Positions 8,936 through 16,767 of a stretch of DNA of 35,652 nt are shown piece after piece (position 1 is the first letter of the stretch; the number at the start of each line of letters is the position of its first letter). Position numbers and translations under genes: made by a program. The notes beneath the pieces are model-generated. The model was not told the DNA's origin and made no database searches. It was given only the letters and a program-made list of their open reading frames with translations. The DNA is from Olsenella uli. Lineage in GTDB: Bacteria; Actinomycetota; Coriobacteriia; Coriobacteriales; Atopobiaceae. The stretch covers positions 1 through 35,652 of the forward strand of contig NZ_CAAKON010000033.1 of NCBI RefSeq assembly GCF_901212655.1, read 5' to 3'.

Positions 8936-10384
8936 CTAGAAGCGGAAGTCGTTGGCGCGGTTAGCCACAATGTCGGCGATGTGCGCGCGGCACAGCTCGC
9001 GCCGCTGAGGGTCGGCGACACGGCCCAGCTCGCGGTCGATGAGCTCGAAGCCCACGCGCTTCGTCTCGGGCGAGGCATAGTCCGTGAGGAACTCGGCCAG
9101 CGTCATGAGGGCGTTGGGGTGGCAGTAGTTGAGGATCTGTCCGCTCTTGCAGAAGCTCATGAAACGGTCGCCGGTACGGCCGGCGCGGTAGCAGGCGGTG
9201 CAGAAGCTGGGGATGTGGTTGTTGTCCATGAGCCAGTGGACGACCTCGTCGAGCGTGCGGTTGTCCGAGACGTCGAACTGCTCGGTGTCGTGCGGACGCT
9301 CCTCCTCGGTATAGCCGCCCACGCTCGTGCGCGAGCCGCCGCTGATCTGGGAGATGCCGTACTGCAGCGCCTGCTGGCGCACGGCCTCGTTCTCACGCGT
9401 GGAGATGATCATGCCGGTATAGGGCACCGAGAGGCGGATGAGCGCGATGATCTTGAGAAACATCTCGTCGGAGAGCGAGTTGTCGAAGGCGTCCGGATCG
9501 ATGTCATCGGCGTGCTTGATGCGCGGCACGCTGATGGTGTGCGGGCCCACGCCCCAAACCTTCTCGAGGTGCTCGGCGTGCATGAGGAGTCCGGCGAACT
9601 CGAAGCGGTACTTGTCAAGGCCAAAGAGGACGCCCAGGCCCACGTCGTCGATGCCGGCCTCCTGGGCGCGGTCCATAGCCTCGGTGTGCCAGTTGTAGTC
9701 GTGCTTGGGACCGGTGGGGTGCAGCTCGAGGTAGGACTGCTTGTGGTAGGTCTCCTGGAAGAGGATGTAGGTGCCTATCTCGGCTTCCTTGAGCATGCGG
9801 TACTCGTCCACCGTGGTGGCCGCGATGTTCACGTTGACGCGACGGATGGCGCCGTTCTTGTGCTTCGTGGCGTAGATGGTGCGCATGCACTCGAGGATGT
9901 ACTCGATGGGGTTGTTCTTCGGGTCCTCGCCAGCCTCGATGGCAAGGCGCTTGTGGCCCATGTCCTGCAGGGCGATGACCTCGGCGCGTACCTCGTCCTG
10001 GGTGAGCTTCTTGCGCGGGATGTGCTTGTTCTTGAGGTGATACGGGCAGTAGAGACAGCCGTTCACACAGTAGTTGGAGAGGTAGAGCGGGGCAAACAGC
10101 ACGATGCGGTTGCCATAGTAGGACAGCTTGATCTCGCGGGCGAGCTGGCGAATCTCCTCGTTGATGCCCGGGTCCTCGCAGGCGAGCAACACGCTGGCCT
10201 CGCGATGGCTGATGACCGTGCAGTGGTTGGAGGCAAGGTCGGTGTTCTTGCGGGCCTTCTCGATGATGGCATGGCAGAGCTCGAGGTCGTCCTTGTGCTC
10301 GTCCGCATAGGCGAGGGTGTCCAGGATTTCCTCATGGTTGATGAACTCGTCGGCGCAACGCGACGAAGGGTCGTACTCGTACAT
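8936..10384 (-). CDS. hydG: [FeFe]-hydrogenase maturase HydG (radical SAM tyrosine lyase)
   Basis: HydG cleaves tyrosine by radical SAM chemistry, releasing p-cresol and supplying the CO and CN ligands of the H-cluster. The 482-residue protein carries the SAM-cluster motif CX3CX2C at C106, C110 and C113 (NYCVNGCLYC). It also carries the HydG-specific C-terminal auxiliary cluster motif CX2CX22C at C395, C398 and C421, which separates it from ThiH. Length matches the family. The ATG at 10382-10384 follows a purine-rich GGAGAGGG ribosome-binding site. hydE lies 54 bp upstream on the same strand and hydF downstream, an arrangement that supports cotranscription of the three maturases. All key residues are intact. 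The product needs SAM and strict anoxia, matching an obligate anaerobe. Confidence 0.97.
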   Translation of the reverse strand: MYEYDPSSRCADEFINHEEILDTLAYADEHKDDLELCHAIIEKARKNTDLASNHCTVISHREASVLLACEDPGINEEIRQLAREIKLSYYGNRIVLFAPLYLSNYCVNGCLYCPYHLKNKHIPRKKLTQDEVRAEVIALQDMGHKRLAIEAGEDPKNNPIEYILECMRTIYATKHKNGAIRRVNVNIAATTVDEYRMLKEAEIGTYILFQETYHKQSYLELHPTGPKHDYNWHTEAMDRAQEAGIDDVGLGVLFGLDKYRFEFAGLLMHAEHLEKVWGVGPHTISVPRIKHADDIDPDAFDNSLSDEMFLKIIALIRLSVPYTGMIISTRENEAVRQQALQYGISQISGGSRTSVGGYTEEERPHDTEQFDVSDNRTLDEVVHWLMDNNHIPSFCTACYRAGRTGDRFMSFCKSGQILNYCHPNALMTLAEFLTDYASPETKRVGFELIDRELGRVADPQRRELCRAHIADIVANRANDFRF

Positions 10385-10438
10385 GTCCCTCTCCTCTTGC
10401 TGGTCAGGCGCGTCGTTTCCCCGCGACGCCCTTTCCGG

Positions 10439-11590
10439 TCAGATGGGTTGATGATACTCCTGATCGCCCCCGCGCGTCCCATCGCCATAGTTCGCGCAAA
10501 CAGGTTTGATGCGGGAGAGCGCCGGCTGGCGCGCATCGCCGCGGTCCACGACCACCCGATACCCAATCGACTCCATGCGCCGGGCCAGGCAACCGCGGCA
10601 CTCGGCCGCCTCCTCGCCCGTGCAGATCTTGTTGTCGTAGAGCTCGTACTTCTTGCGCACGTCGCGCGGGCTTAGGTTGGGCATCACGACGTTAGCGCCA
10701 GCCTGGATGCCCTTCTCGCGCCCCCGCGGGTCGATGGTGCCCAGCGCCGTGGTGGCGGGAATGTTGAGCGTGGGGTCGATGAGCCGCAGCAAGCTCAACA
10801 AATAGCAGGTCAGTCCAACCGTTCCGGCTTCCCGCTCCGCAAAGGGCGTGGCGTGGTGCGGCACGAAAGGACCGATGCCGCACATCGCCGGACGCAGCTC
10901 CTCGATGAACTTGAGGTCCTTGGCGAGGGTTTCCGGCGTCTGCCAGGGCGAGCCCACCATGAAGCCGCAGCCCACCTGGTAGCCAATCTCCTTGAGGTTG
11001 CGCAGGCACTGCATGCGATGCTCGAACGACATGCTCCTTGGGTGCAGACGGACGTAGTGGGCGGCGTCGGCGGTCTCGTGGCGCAGCAGGTAGCGGTCCG
11101 CGCCGGCATCGAAGAGTACCTGGTAGCTCTCGCGGCTTCGCTCGCCCAGCGACAGCGTGACGGCGCAGTCTGGGTACCGGCCCTTGATGGCGTGAAGCAG
11201 GTCGGATACCGCCTCGTCCGCAAGCGTGGGGTCCTCGCCGCCCTGGAGCACGAAGGTACGAAAGCCCATCTCGTGGCCCCGCTCGCAGCAGTCCAGAATC
11301 TGCTCGGGCGTCAGGCGGTAGCGCTCGGCGGAGGCGTTGGAGCGCCGGATGCCACAGTAGAGGCAGTCGTTCTTGCAGTAGCTGGAAAGCTCTATGAGGC
11401 CGCGCACGAAGACCGCTTTGCCATAGACGGCCTGACGCAGCGGCACGGCCAGCTCAGCCGCGTACGCAGCGGTTTCGGGAGCATATGCCTCGACGAGGGC
11501 GCGGTAGCCCTCGAGCGGCAGCTCGTGGTCGCGCGCGAGCGTCTCGAGAAGCTCGCGGGCCTTCGCCCAGACTGCATTGGTGCTGATCAC
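10439..11590 (-). CDS. hydE: [FeFe]-hydrogenase maturase HydE (radical SAM)
   Basis: HydE is the radical SAM enzyme that acts on the HydG product during building of the azadithiolate-bridged diiron centre. The 383-residue protein contains CX3CX2C at C72, C76 and C79 (SSYCKNDCLYC) and a GGEDP motif near residue 130. A C-terminal CX7CX2C triad (ICTGEEAAECRGC) matches the accessory cluster seen in some HydE proteins such as that of Thermotoga maritima. I chose the GTG at 11588-11590 because GGGAGGGG lies eight bases upstream and the family alignment begins there; the frame is open much further upstream, but through hairpin-rich leader DNA. hydG follows after 54 bp. The leader carries an unusual pair of alternative hairpins, described separately. 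Confidence 0.95.
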   Translation of the reverse strand: MISTNAVWAKARELLETLARDHELPLEGYRALVEAYAPETAAYAAELAVPLRQAVYGKAVFVRGLIELSSYCKNDCLYCGIRRSNASAERYRLTPEQILDCCERGHEMGFRTFVLQGGEDPTLADEAVSDLLHAIKGRYPDCAVTLSLGERSRESYQVLFDAGADRYLLRHETADAAHYVRLHPRSMSFEHRMQCLRNLKEIGYQVGCGFMVGSPWQTPETLAKDLKFIEELRPAMCGIGPFVPHHATPFAEREAGTVGLTCYLLSLLRLIDPTLNIPATTALGTIDPRGREKGIQAGANVVMPNLSPRDVRKKYELYDNKICTGEEAAECRGCLARRMESIGYRVVVDRGDARQPALSRIKPVCANYGDGTRGGDQEYHQPI

Positions 11591-11675
11591 GTAGAAAACC
11601 CCTCCCGAGCCGAGGGCAAGCGCGCCCTGCGGCGCGGCATGCATGCGTCCCCCCGGGCCCGCTCTCCCCTTATGC

Positions 11676-11712
11676 GGCAGGGGCCAACCTCCCGGTGTTG
11701 GCCCCTGCCAAC
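11676..11712 (-). promoter_or_regulatory. alternative-hairpin leader element upstream of hydE
   Basis: Two perfect 13-base arms at 11676-11688 and 11697-11709 flank an 8-base loop. The outer arm is also part of a second 16-base palindrome at 11697-11712 (GTTGG, six bases, CCAAC). The two stems share bases and exclude each other in RNA. The element lies about 86 nt upstream of the hydE start codon. No T-tract follows, so it is not an obvious terminator. A protein-binding operator, an RNA switch or a processing site are all possible. Confidence 0.5.
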
Positions 11713-11781
11713 GTACCTTTCTCGCAGCGTGCCACTCTCTCAGGCGCAGACCAGCCTTCGCCAAAGGCGCCGGCAGGGTGT

Positions 11782-11827
11782 GGCGGCACATGCCGCCAGC
11801 CGGCTCGCCAGGTCCCGAATTGGCGAG
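11782..11827 (-). terminator. two consecutive hairpins after the low-complexity membrane protein gene
   Basis: A hairpin with arms CTCGCCA and TGGCGAG at 11804-11827 is followed, in the direction of minus-strand transcription, by GGCGGC/GCCGCC at 11782-11797 with a 4-base loop. They begin about 45 bp after the stop codon at 11873, so a terminator role is plausible, although no T-tract is present. Confidence 0.4.
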
Positions 11828-11872
11828 TTGGCCCACACGTGCAGCCAGCCGGCAAGCCGAACCATCGGCCCC

Positions 11873-12796
11873 CTAGTTGGCGAGCTGGCCCACCAGGTCC
11901 CCGAGCGCGCCTGCGACGCTGGACGCGGCACTGCCCAACGAGTCGGCCGCGCTGCCGAGCTGGTCCGCGATGTTGCTCGTGTCCACACTGCCCAGCTTGC
12001 CAGCCATGTCGCCGGCGACACCGCCCAGGACGGAGCCCACCGAGGACCCAATGGACGAGCCGATGTCATGCGCCGCGCTGTCCGACGACCCCGTGGTGGT
12101 CGCCGAGTCGCCCGAGCCCGACCCCTTCGAGCCCGAGGAGCCGCCGTTGAGCTGGGACTTGCTCACCGCGTTCGATCCGGCGCTGGCCACCGTGCGGCCG
12201 CCGTTCATCACCCACGTGATCGCCTGGAACGCCACGATGAGGGCCACCAGGGCAAGGACGACTTTCACGACGCGCTTGACCAGCCGTGGGCTCACGTTGA
12301 CGCGACGCGAGAACACCGCTCCCCCGCCCTCGCCCGAGCTGTCCTCGCCGGGAATGTAGGGGTCCTGCTGAGGCGGAGACTCCACATACGCCCTGCGCTG
12401 CGCGCCCGCCGCGTGCGACTGGACGTAGCGAGGCTGGGCCACGCACTGGGTCTCGTCAAGCGATGGGGCAGACGGCGCTGCGTACGGGTCGCGGGACGTG
12501 TACGGGTCGCGGGCAGGCGCCGCCGTCGGGCCATTTGCGGAGTAGGGATCCGCGGACGCCGAGGCCGGCGCGCACGGGTCGCCCTCAGGCGCCGCCCACG
12601 CCACACCGCCCGCCGGCGTCGTGCCCGCGGCAGGCGCGCCCGAACCCTGCGCCGCATCGGCAGGCGCGGCGCGCACGGCGGAGGTGCCCACATATTGCGT
12701 GGCGCCCAAATTTGAGCCGCCCGCCACCGGCGCGGCGTGCCTCGGCGCATGGCGGGGCATCTCGCCGTCCCACGCGTTCTGGTCGTACTCGGCCAT
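11873..12796 (-). CDS. unknown single-pass membrane protein with low-complexity flanks
   Basis: I do not recognise this 307-residue protein. The N-terminal 170 residues are Ala/Pro-rich and probably disordered, with recurring DPY tripeptides (SADPYSA, RDPYTS, RDPYAA, QDPYIP). A basic stretch then precedes one TM helix at about residues 193-215 (VVKVVLALVALIVAFQAITW). The rest is Ser/Gly-rich, ending in an amphipathic region with repeated GS and LGS units. By the positive-inside rule the N-terminus is cytosolic and the Ser/Gly-rich tail is outside. The ATG at 12794-12796 has GGGAGGGA upstream. The gene lies between the hydrogenase regulator and the hyd maturases on the same strand. It is separated from the regulator by a terminator-like hairpin, so a link to hydrogenase biology is only positional. 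Confidence 0.7.
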   Translation of the reverse strand: MAEYDQNAWDGEMPRHAPRHAAPVAGGSNLGATQYVGTSAVRAAPADAAQGSGAPAAGTTPAGGVAWAAPEGDPCAPASASADPYSANGPTAAPARDPYTSRDPYAAPSAPSLDETQCVAQPRYVQSHAAGAQRRAYVESPPQQDPYIPGEDSSGEGGGAVFSRRVNVSPRLVKRVVKVVLALVALIVAFQAITWVMNGGRTVASAGSNAVSKSQLNGGSSGSKGSGSGDSATTTGSSDSAAHDIGSSIGSSVGSVLGGVAGDMAGKLGSVDTSNIADQLGSAADSLGSAASSVAGALGDLVGQLAN

Positions 12797-13035
12797 CGTC
12801 CCTCCCAGCTCGAAATCGAGTCTCAAGCCTACCCAGAACCTGCGCGCAAGGTCACTCCCTACACGCGAACACCATGCCAGAGCACGCAGATAAGACAGCG
12901 GAGCCGAACCAGGCCGGGCCCGGCCGCCGCCTGCCTGAGCGGCACGCCACATGTGCCCGCCAGCGCATGACCGGCGTGCCAGCCGGCCGAACATGTGCCG
13001 CTCGGTTGCGAGCGGGGAAGATGTACGAGCTGAAA

Positions 13036-13066
13036 TCGGGCGGAGGGACCGCGCACCGCCGCCCGA
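13036..13066 (-). terminator. terminator of the hydrogenase regulator gene
   Basis: An 8-base perfect inverted repeat, TCGGGCGG at 13036-13043 with CCGCCCGA at 13059-13066, begins 8 bp after the stop codon. On the minus strand it is followed by TTTC. This is a plausible intrinsic terminator. Confidence 0.6.
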
Positions 13067-13073
13067 CATTGCC

Positions 13074-13340
13074 CTACTCGGACACCACGTTCGAGAACAG
13101 CGTCTTGACGCTCACGCCCTCAAGCGCCCCAACCTTGCCGGCAAGCGCGGAAATATCGTCCTGGGGAGCGTCGAGGACCACCGAAATCACGTTGACGCCA
13201 CGGGCGCGGTACGGAATGCCCATGCGGCCAATAATGAGGTGGCCGTACTCGTGCAGGAGCTCGTTGAGCTGCTCGACCGAGCTCGTGTCCTCCACGATGA
13301 TGCCCATGATTGCCACGCGCGTCGCTTCCCGGCCTTCCAT
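13074..13340 (-). CDS. TM1266-type putative iron-only hydrogenase system regulator
   Basis: This 88-residue protein closely matches what I know of the TM1266-like family, small ACT/NikR-C-like proteins found next to [FeFe]-hydrogenase maturases and called putative iron-only hydrogenase system regulators. Diagnostic segments are VAIMGIIVED near the N-terminus, NELLHEYGHLIIGRMGIPYR in the middle, VNVISVVLDA, and the final GVSVKTLFS. The ATG at 13338-13340 has GGAGG four bases upstream. The open frame runs 50 codons further, but that extension has no homology and no ribosome-binding site. No separate DNA-binding domain is visible, so regulation would be by ligand sensing or through a partner. 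Its position upstream of hydE, hydG and hydF, with one unrelated gene between, fits a role with the hydrogenase system. Confidence 0.88.
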   Translation of the reverse strand: MEGREATRVAIMGIIVEDTSSVEQLNELLHEYGHLIIGRMGIPYRARGVNVISVVLDAPQDDISALAGKVGALEGVSVKTLFSNVVSE

Positions 13341-13725
13341 GCGTCCTCCATCCATTCGACTTTGCAGCACGCCGATTTGCGCGCCACCCTTCTCTGCACT
13401 CAGTGTAGGGAAAGGCAACCTCCCGGAGAACGTGAGCAGCTCGGGACGCCGCCGCTTTCCGCGCCCGGCGCGTGGAGAGAGCTCGGGCATGGGAAGCTGG
13501 GCACACCCAGAGACGCCTTCCGTGCCAGAATGTGAGGTAGGGGCGCTTGTTGGGGGACTGCAAAAAAGCTCCGCGAGAGGTGGCGAGGAGGGGCCCGTAG
13601 AGGACAGCGAAGAGACAGAGCCTTATTGCGCAACACGGTGCGATTTGGGATATAACAGGTGCCCAGCAATTCGGCGCTTGGCAAGTCAGCGCTCGGCCGG
13701 AGCCCGTCCAAACAAGGGAGACGTT
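13341..13725. promoter_or_regulatory. divergent promoter region between the hydrogenase regulator and tetR
   Basis: This 385-bp stretch holds no convincing gene. On the minus strand TTCTCC (13425-13430) and TACACT (13402-13407) are 17 bp apart, a reasonable promoter for the regulator gene. On the plus strand TATAAC at 13651-13656 is a good -10 for tetR. The palindrome TTGCGCAA at 13626-13633 lies about where a -35 or operator would be, with non-ideal spacing. No other structure stood out. Confidence 0.45.
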
Positions 13726-14361
13726 TTGGCAAGAGGCAAGACCCGACGCTCGCAGAAGGCGGCCGAGTTGCTCATCCTCTCGGCGCGCGAAGAGTTCCTC
13801 GCTCATGGGTACGCGAGGGCCTCGGTCCGCAGGATATGCGAGCGGGCCGGTAAGTCGACGGGCTCCCTCTATTGCCTCTTCGACGGCAAGGAAGACCTGT
13901 TCACAGCCTGCGTGGAGCCTGCCGCCAGGGCCCTGCTCGTGGCGTTTGGCGCGCCCGATCTCCCAGGCGGCCGTATGGCCGAGCCGCTCCTGCCACCCGA
14001 ACGCGAGGTGCGTCTCCGAATCGGTCTCATAGCCGAGGCGGTCGAGAGCCACCGCGCGAGCGTGCGCCTTATCCTGCAGGAGCTCGACCGTCCCGCCTCA
14101 AGTCGCACCTTCGCCCGCCTCGCAGACACCGCCGACGAGCGGCTCCCCCAATTGCTCTCCTGCCTGGACACAACCTCGATACCGGAGGGAGCGCTCGCCT
14201 CACAGGTGACGCACTGGCTCACGCTCAAGTGGTCATACCAGCTCGTGTCCGCGCTATGCTCCGCCCACGTGCGGGGCGGCGCGCACCAACTCGTCCCAGA
14301 GTTGACGCACGCCGCCCAGATACGGCTCGATTCTCTTATCGCGCTCCGACGGGGGTGCTAG
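13726..14361 (+). CDS. TetR-family transcriptional regulator
   Basis: A 211-residue one-component regulator. The N-terminal TetR helix-turn-helix spans about residues 10-56, with the recognisable end segment ICERAGKSTGSLYCLFDGKEDLF. The C-terminal ligand-binding half is divergent, as usual for the family, so the inducer is unknown. I chose the TTG at 13726-13728 because AAGGGAG is optimally spaced upstream and the protein then begins directly at the basic pre-HTH segment. The frame is open for over a kilobase upstream, but that is GC-driven shadow. A TATAAC -10 box lies 70 bp upstream. The gene is divergent from the hydrogenase regulator and convergent with the GltD-like gene. Either, or an autoregulatory site, could be its target. 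Confidence 0.87.
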   Translation: MARGKTRRSQKAAELLILSAREEFLAHGYARASVRRICERAGKSTGSLYCLFDGKEDLFTACVEPAARALLVAFGAPDLPGGRMAEPLLPPEREVRLRIGLIAEAVESHRASVRLILQELDRPASSRTFARLADTADERLPQLLSCLDTTSIPEGALASQVTHWLTLKWSYQLVSALCSAHVRGGAHQLVPELTHAAQIRLDSLIALRRGC

Positions 14362-14412
14362 AGGCCTCGCCACGCACGGTACGCGGGCGTTCCGTCCCAG
14401 CCGCGAGGCCTC
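14361..14412. terminator. inverted repeat at the tetR/GltD-like convergence
   Basis: GAGGCCTCGC at 14361-14370 is perfectly complementary to GCGAGGCCTC at 14403-14412, directly after the tetR stop codon. A second small hairpin with a GAAA tetraloop (GGCC-GAAA-GGCC) follows at about 14472-14483. Neither has a strong T-tract. They may separate the two converging transcripts. Confidence 0.4.
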
Positions 14413-14519
14413 ACCGCACAAGGCCTGCAGGCGCGGGGCCTCAACTGCATAAACCCAGCTCGCCCGTAGGCCGAAAGGCCCGATTAAAGCGCTTCACGGG
14501 ACCATAAGGCCGCGCCGCG

Positions 14520-15806
14520 CTACACGTCCATCGTGTCGTGCACGTGATGGACGGGACCCGCGGGCTCGGAGCCCTCCTCGCCCGCTGCTGCCTTGGCCTC
14601 CATGTAGCGCTTCATGGACTCGGCGACCTCCTTGGCGGCGGCCACGGCGTGCACCACCGTCTTGGAGCCGGTCACCACGTCGCCTGCGGCAAACACTCCG
14701 TCGACCGTGGTCATGCCGTTCTCGTCGGTCACGAGCAGGCCGCGGTCGGACCCCTCGAGGCCGGCGGTGGTGAGGATCAGCTTGTTCTTGGGGCCCTGGG
14801 AGATGGAAATGATGGTGGAGTCCGCGTGCTGCTGGTCGAGCTCGTCTTGATAGCCCGTCACCTTGTCGTCCTCGTCGAAGATGGCCGTCTTGAAGACGGG
14901 GCCGTCCTCCGTGATGAGAGTGATGGCCTTGCCGTAGACGATCTCGGCACCCTCGAGCTGGGCATAGGCAAGCTCGTCGGAGCTGGCGGAGACGTGCTTG
15001 GAGCGCGCGTACATGGTCACATGGCGGGCGCCGTGGCGAAGCGCCGTGCGGGCCACGTCCATGGCGGAGTTGCCCACGCCGATTACGGCAACCGTCTCGC
15101 CGAGGTCAAAGGCGTCGGGGTCTGCCAGGTAATCGACGCTGAAGTGCACGTTGGCGAGGGACTCGCCGCGCATGCCAAGCGTCTTGGGGCGCCACACGCC
15201 GGTGCCCACGAACACGCTCTCGTAGCCGTCGCGGAACAGGTCGTGAATCTCGAGCGCGCCGCCGATGGTGGCGTTGGCACGGAACTTGATGCCCATCTGC
15301 TCGAGGCGGGCAGCGTAGCGGTCGAGGATGGTGCGCGGGAGGCGGAAGTCGGGGATGCCGTAGCGCATGACACCGCCGATGCGCTCCTTGGAGTCGAAGA
15401 TGGTGACCTCGTAGCCGGCCTTGGCAAGCTCGACGGCCACCGTGATGCCCGCGGGACCGGCACCGATCACGGCAGCCATGTGACCGTTGGACTCGGCGCG
15501 CTCGACGGCCATGCGGTCGAGATACAGGTCGGAGATGAAGCTCTCGATGGCGCTGAAGTGCACCGGCGTGTCCTTGCGGCCGCGGATGCAGTGGCCCTCG
15601 CACTGGCCCTCGTGGTTGCACACAATCGAGCAGACGACGGAGAGCGGGTTGTTCTCGAAGAGCATCTGCCCGGCCTCGCTCATCTTGCCTTCCTGGAACA
15701 GCTGGATGACCTGCGGGATGCTCGTGGAAATCGGGCAGCCCTTCTGGCACATCGGACGCTTGCAGTGCAGGCAACGGTTGGCTTCCTCAACAATATGGAT
15801 TGCCAC
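14520..15806 (-). CDS. GltD-like NAD(P)-dependent flavoprotein oxidoreductase (glutamate synthase small-subunit family)
   Basis: The 428-residue protein has the glutamate synthase small-subunit architecture. An N-terminal cysteine-rich ferredoxin-like domain (C12, C15, C20, C24 and later C59, C63, C69, C73) should hold two [4Fe-4S] clusters. An FAD-binding Rossmann motif (VIGAGPAGITVAVELAK, about residue 116) and an NAD(P)-binding motif (VIGVGNSAMDVARTALRHGA) follow, with the C-terminal FAD segment GVFAAGDVVTGSKTVVHA. No large glutamate synthase subunit is next to it. Stand-alone members of this family also serve as electron-transfer partners, such as sulfide dehydrogenase- or NfnB-type subunits, so glutamate synthesis is not assured. 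The GTG at 15804-15806 follows AGAGGAAGAG and starts directly at the conserved N-terminus. A possible electron link to hydrogen metabolism is inference only. Confidence 0.85.
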   Translation of the reverse strand: MAIHIVEEANRCLHCKRPMCQKGCPISTSIPQVIQLFQEGKMSEAGQMLFENNPLSVVCSIVCNHEGQCEGHCIRGRKDTPVHFSAIESFISDLYLDRMAVERAESNGHMAAVIGAGPAGITVAVELAKAGYEVTIFDSKERIGGVMRYGIPDFRLPRTILDRYAARLEQMGIKFRANATIGGALEIHDLFRDGYESVFVGTGVWRPKTLGMRGESLANVHFSVDYLADPDAFDLGETVAVIGVGNSAMDVARTALRHGARHVTMYARSKHVSASSDELAYAQLEGAEIVYGKAITLITEDGPVFKTAIFDEDDKVTGYQDELDQQHADSTIISISQGPKNKLILTTAGLEGSDRGLLVTDENGMTTVDGVFAAGDVVTGSKTVVHAVAAAKEVAESMKRYMEAKAAAGEEGSEPAGPVHHVHDTMDV

Positions 15807-15864
15807 GCTCTCTTCCTCTCCTCTAAGGCCCCCCGCGAACCCCAATCGCGGCCGACCAACTGTA

Positions 15865-15892
15865 CCCCTAATGACTACTGATTGCTAGTCAA
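15865..15892 (-). promoter_or_regulatory. possible promoter of the GltD-like gene
   Basis: On the minus strand TTGACT (15887-15892) is followed after 16 bp by TAGGGG (15865-15870). The -35 is good and the -10 weak. It lies about 60 bp upstream of the GTG start, in the most AT-rich part of this gap. Confidence 0.35.
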
Positions 15893-15905
15893 CTTTACTC
15901 GCGCA

Positions 15906-15946
15906 AGAACAGCGGAGCGGCCACGTGGCTGCTCCGCTTCTGTTCT
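15906..15946 (-). terminator. hairpin after the lactate-racemase-like pseudogene
   Basis: AGAACAG-CGGAGC (15906-15918) pairs with GCTCCG-CTT-CTGTTCT (15931-15946), with a 3-base bulge. It lies about 48 bp after the pseudogene stop and upstream of the GltD-like promoter, so it would insulate the two units. Confidence 0.5.
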
Positions 15947-15993
15947 CACGGGCACGCCGATCGGACGCGCCCGCAAGCAGGCATTTCCGACGG

Positions 15994-16619
15994 TTAGTCC
16001 ACGTCCATGCGCCCGAGGTCGCCTGCGGCGTCGAATACGAGCGGCTGCGGCTCGCCGAGCGCCTCGAGGCCCTCGTACTTGCCGGCCACCACGCCGTCGT
16101 AATACGCCGCGGACAGCATGATCTTGCCGATGTTCAGGCTGTTCGGGATGCGCACCACGCGGGGCGACTTGCCCTCAAGGCCGTTGCAGGTCTTGATGCA
16201 CAGCTGGATGGCCTCCTTGTCCGTCGCCACCACGCACGGGATGCACGCGCTCTTGAGCACGGCGCTCGTGAGACAGTTCGGGTACATCTTCTTGATGTCC
16301 ATCTCGTCGAAGATCTTCTTGGTGATGGCGCTCGCAAGGCCCACGCCCAGCGCGTTGCCATGGCTGACCTCGCTGAGGTTCAGGAAGCACGTGCGCCGCA
16401 CGTTTAGGCCGCCGTGGGCGAACTCGGTCGAGAACGTGCCCGTGATATTGGGGTCCACGCCCGTGCCGCTGTAGTTCTTGCCAATCTCGTGCGTACCGCG
16501 GTGGGGATGTCGGCCGGGGCGATGGACTCGCGCGGGAACGCCTGACGCGCAAAGAACATCTCCGGGATCTCGACGTCTTTCAGAAGCCGGGAAACGTTGC
16601 CACCCTTGACGACCTTCAT
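15994..16619 (-). pseudogene. lactate-racemase-like (LarA/DUF2088-type) gene with large out-of-frame internal deletion
   Basis: The first 41 codons (ATG at 16617-16619, AAAGGAGG upstream) read MKVVKGGNVSRLLKDVEIP and continue to ADIPTA, which I recognise as the N-terminus of LarA-like 'lactate racemase domain' proteins of about 420 residues. At about 16490-16500 the reading jumps to another frame that begins HEIGKNYSGTGVDPNITGTF, the start of the C-terminal part of the same family. It then continues about 165 residues to a TAA at 15994. Some 200 residues, containing the nickel/substrate core, are missing, and the two halves are out of frame. The gene therefore cannot make a functional enzyme. 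The ribosome-binding site and both flanks are well preserved, so the loss looks recent, or it is an assembly artefact. Family naming is from memory of conserved segments. Confidence 0.75.
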
Positions 16620-16767
16620 GACGCCCTCCTTTCACCATCAGCGGCCCCGCAAGGACCATCTGCCGACCCGAGTGCGGCAGCGCACGGGAACCAATTCGAC
16701 ACCTCTTATTCTTTTACTCGAAGGGCTGTTGTGTTGTGGTACGCAGGTCATCAATTTGCTTTGACGT

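Noticed and set aside
11591..11760. Possible TPP or glycine riboswitch upstream of hydE because of a CTGAGAGAG sequence
   Set aside because: The downstream conserved blocks of those riboswitches (for example the CCTGATCTGG-type block of TPP) are missing, so only the unexplained hairpins are reported.
12941..13015. REP-like family built from GCCAGCCGGC and ACATGTGCC repeats near the membrane-protein gene
   Set aside because: Copies are few, spacing and orientation vary, and GC-rich DNA gives such matches by chance. Only the clear hairpins are annotated.
12463..13725. Upstream extension of the tetR reading frame by over 400 codons
   Set aside because: The extension crosses the hydrogenase regulator gene and terminator on the other strand and has low-complexity sequence. 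The TTG start with AAGGGAG fits the TetR family start.
14520..15806. Calling the GltD-like gene a true glutamate synthase subunit
   Set aside because: No large subunit is adjacent, and stand-alone family members have other electron-transfer roles, so only the family is named.
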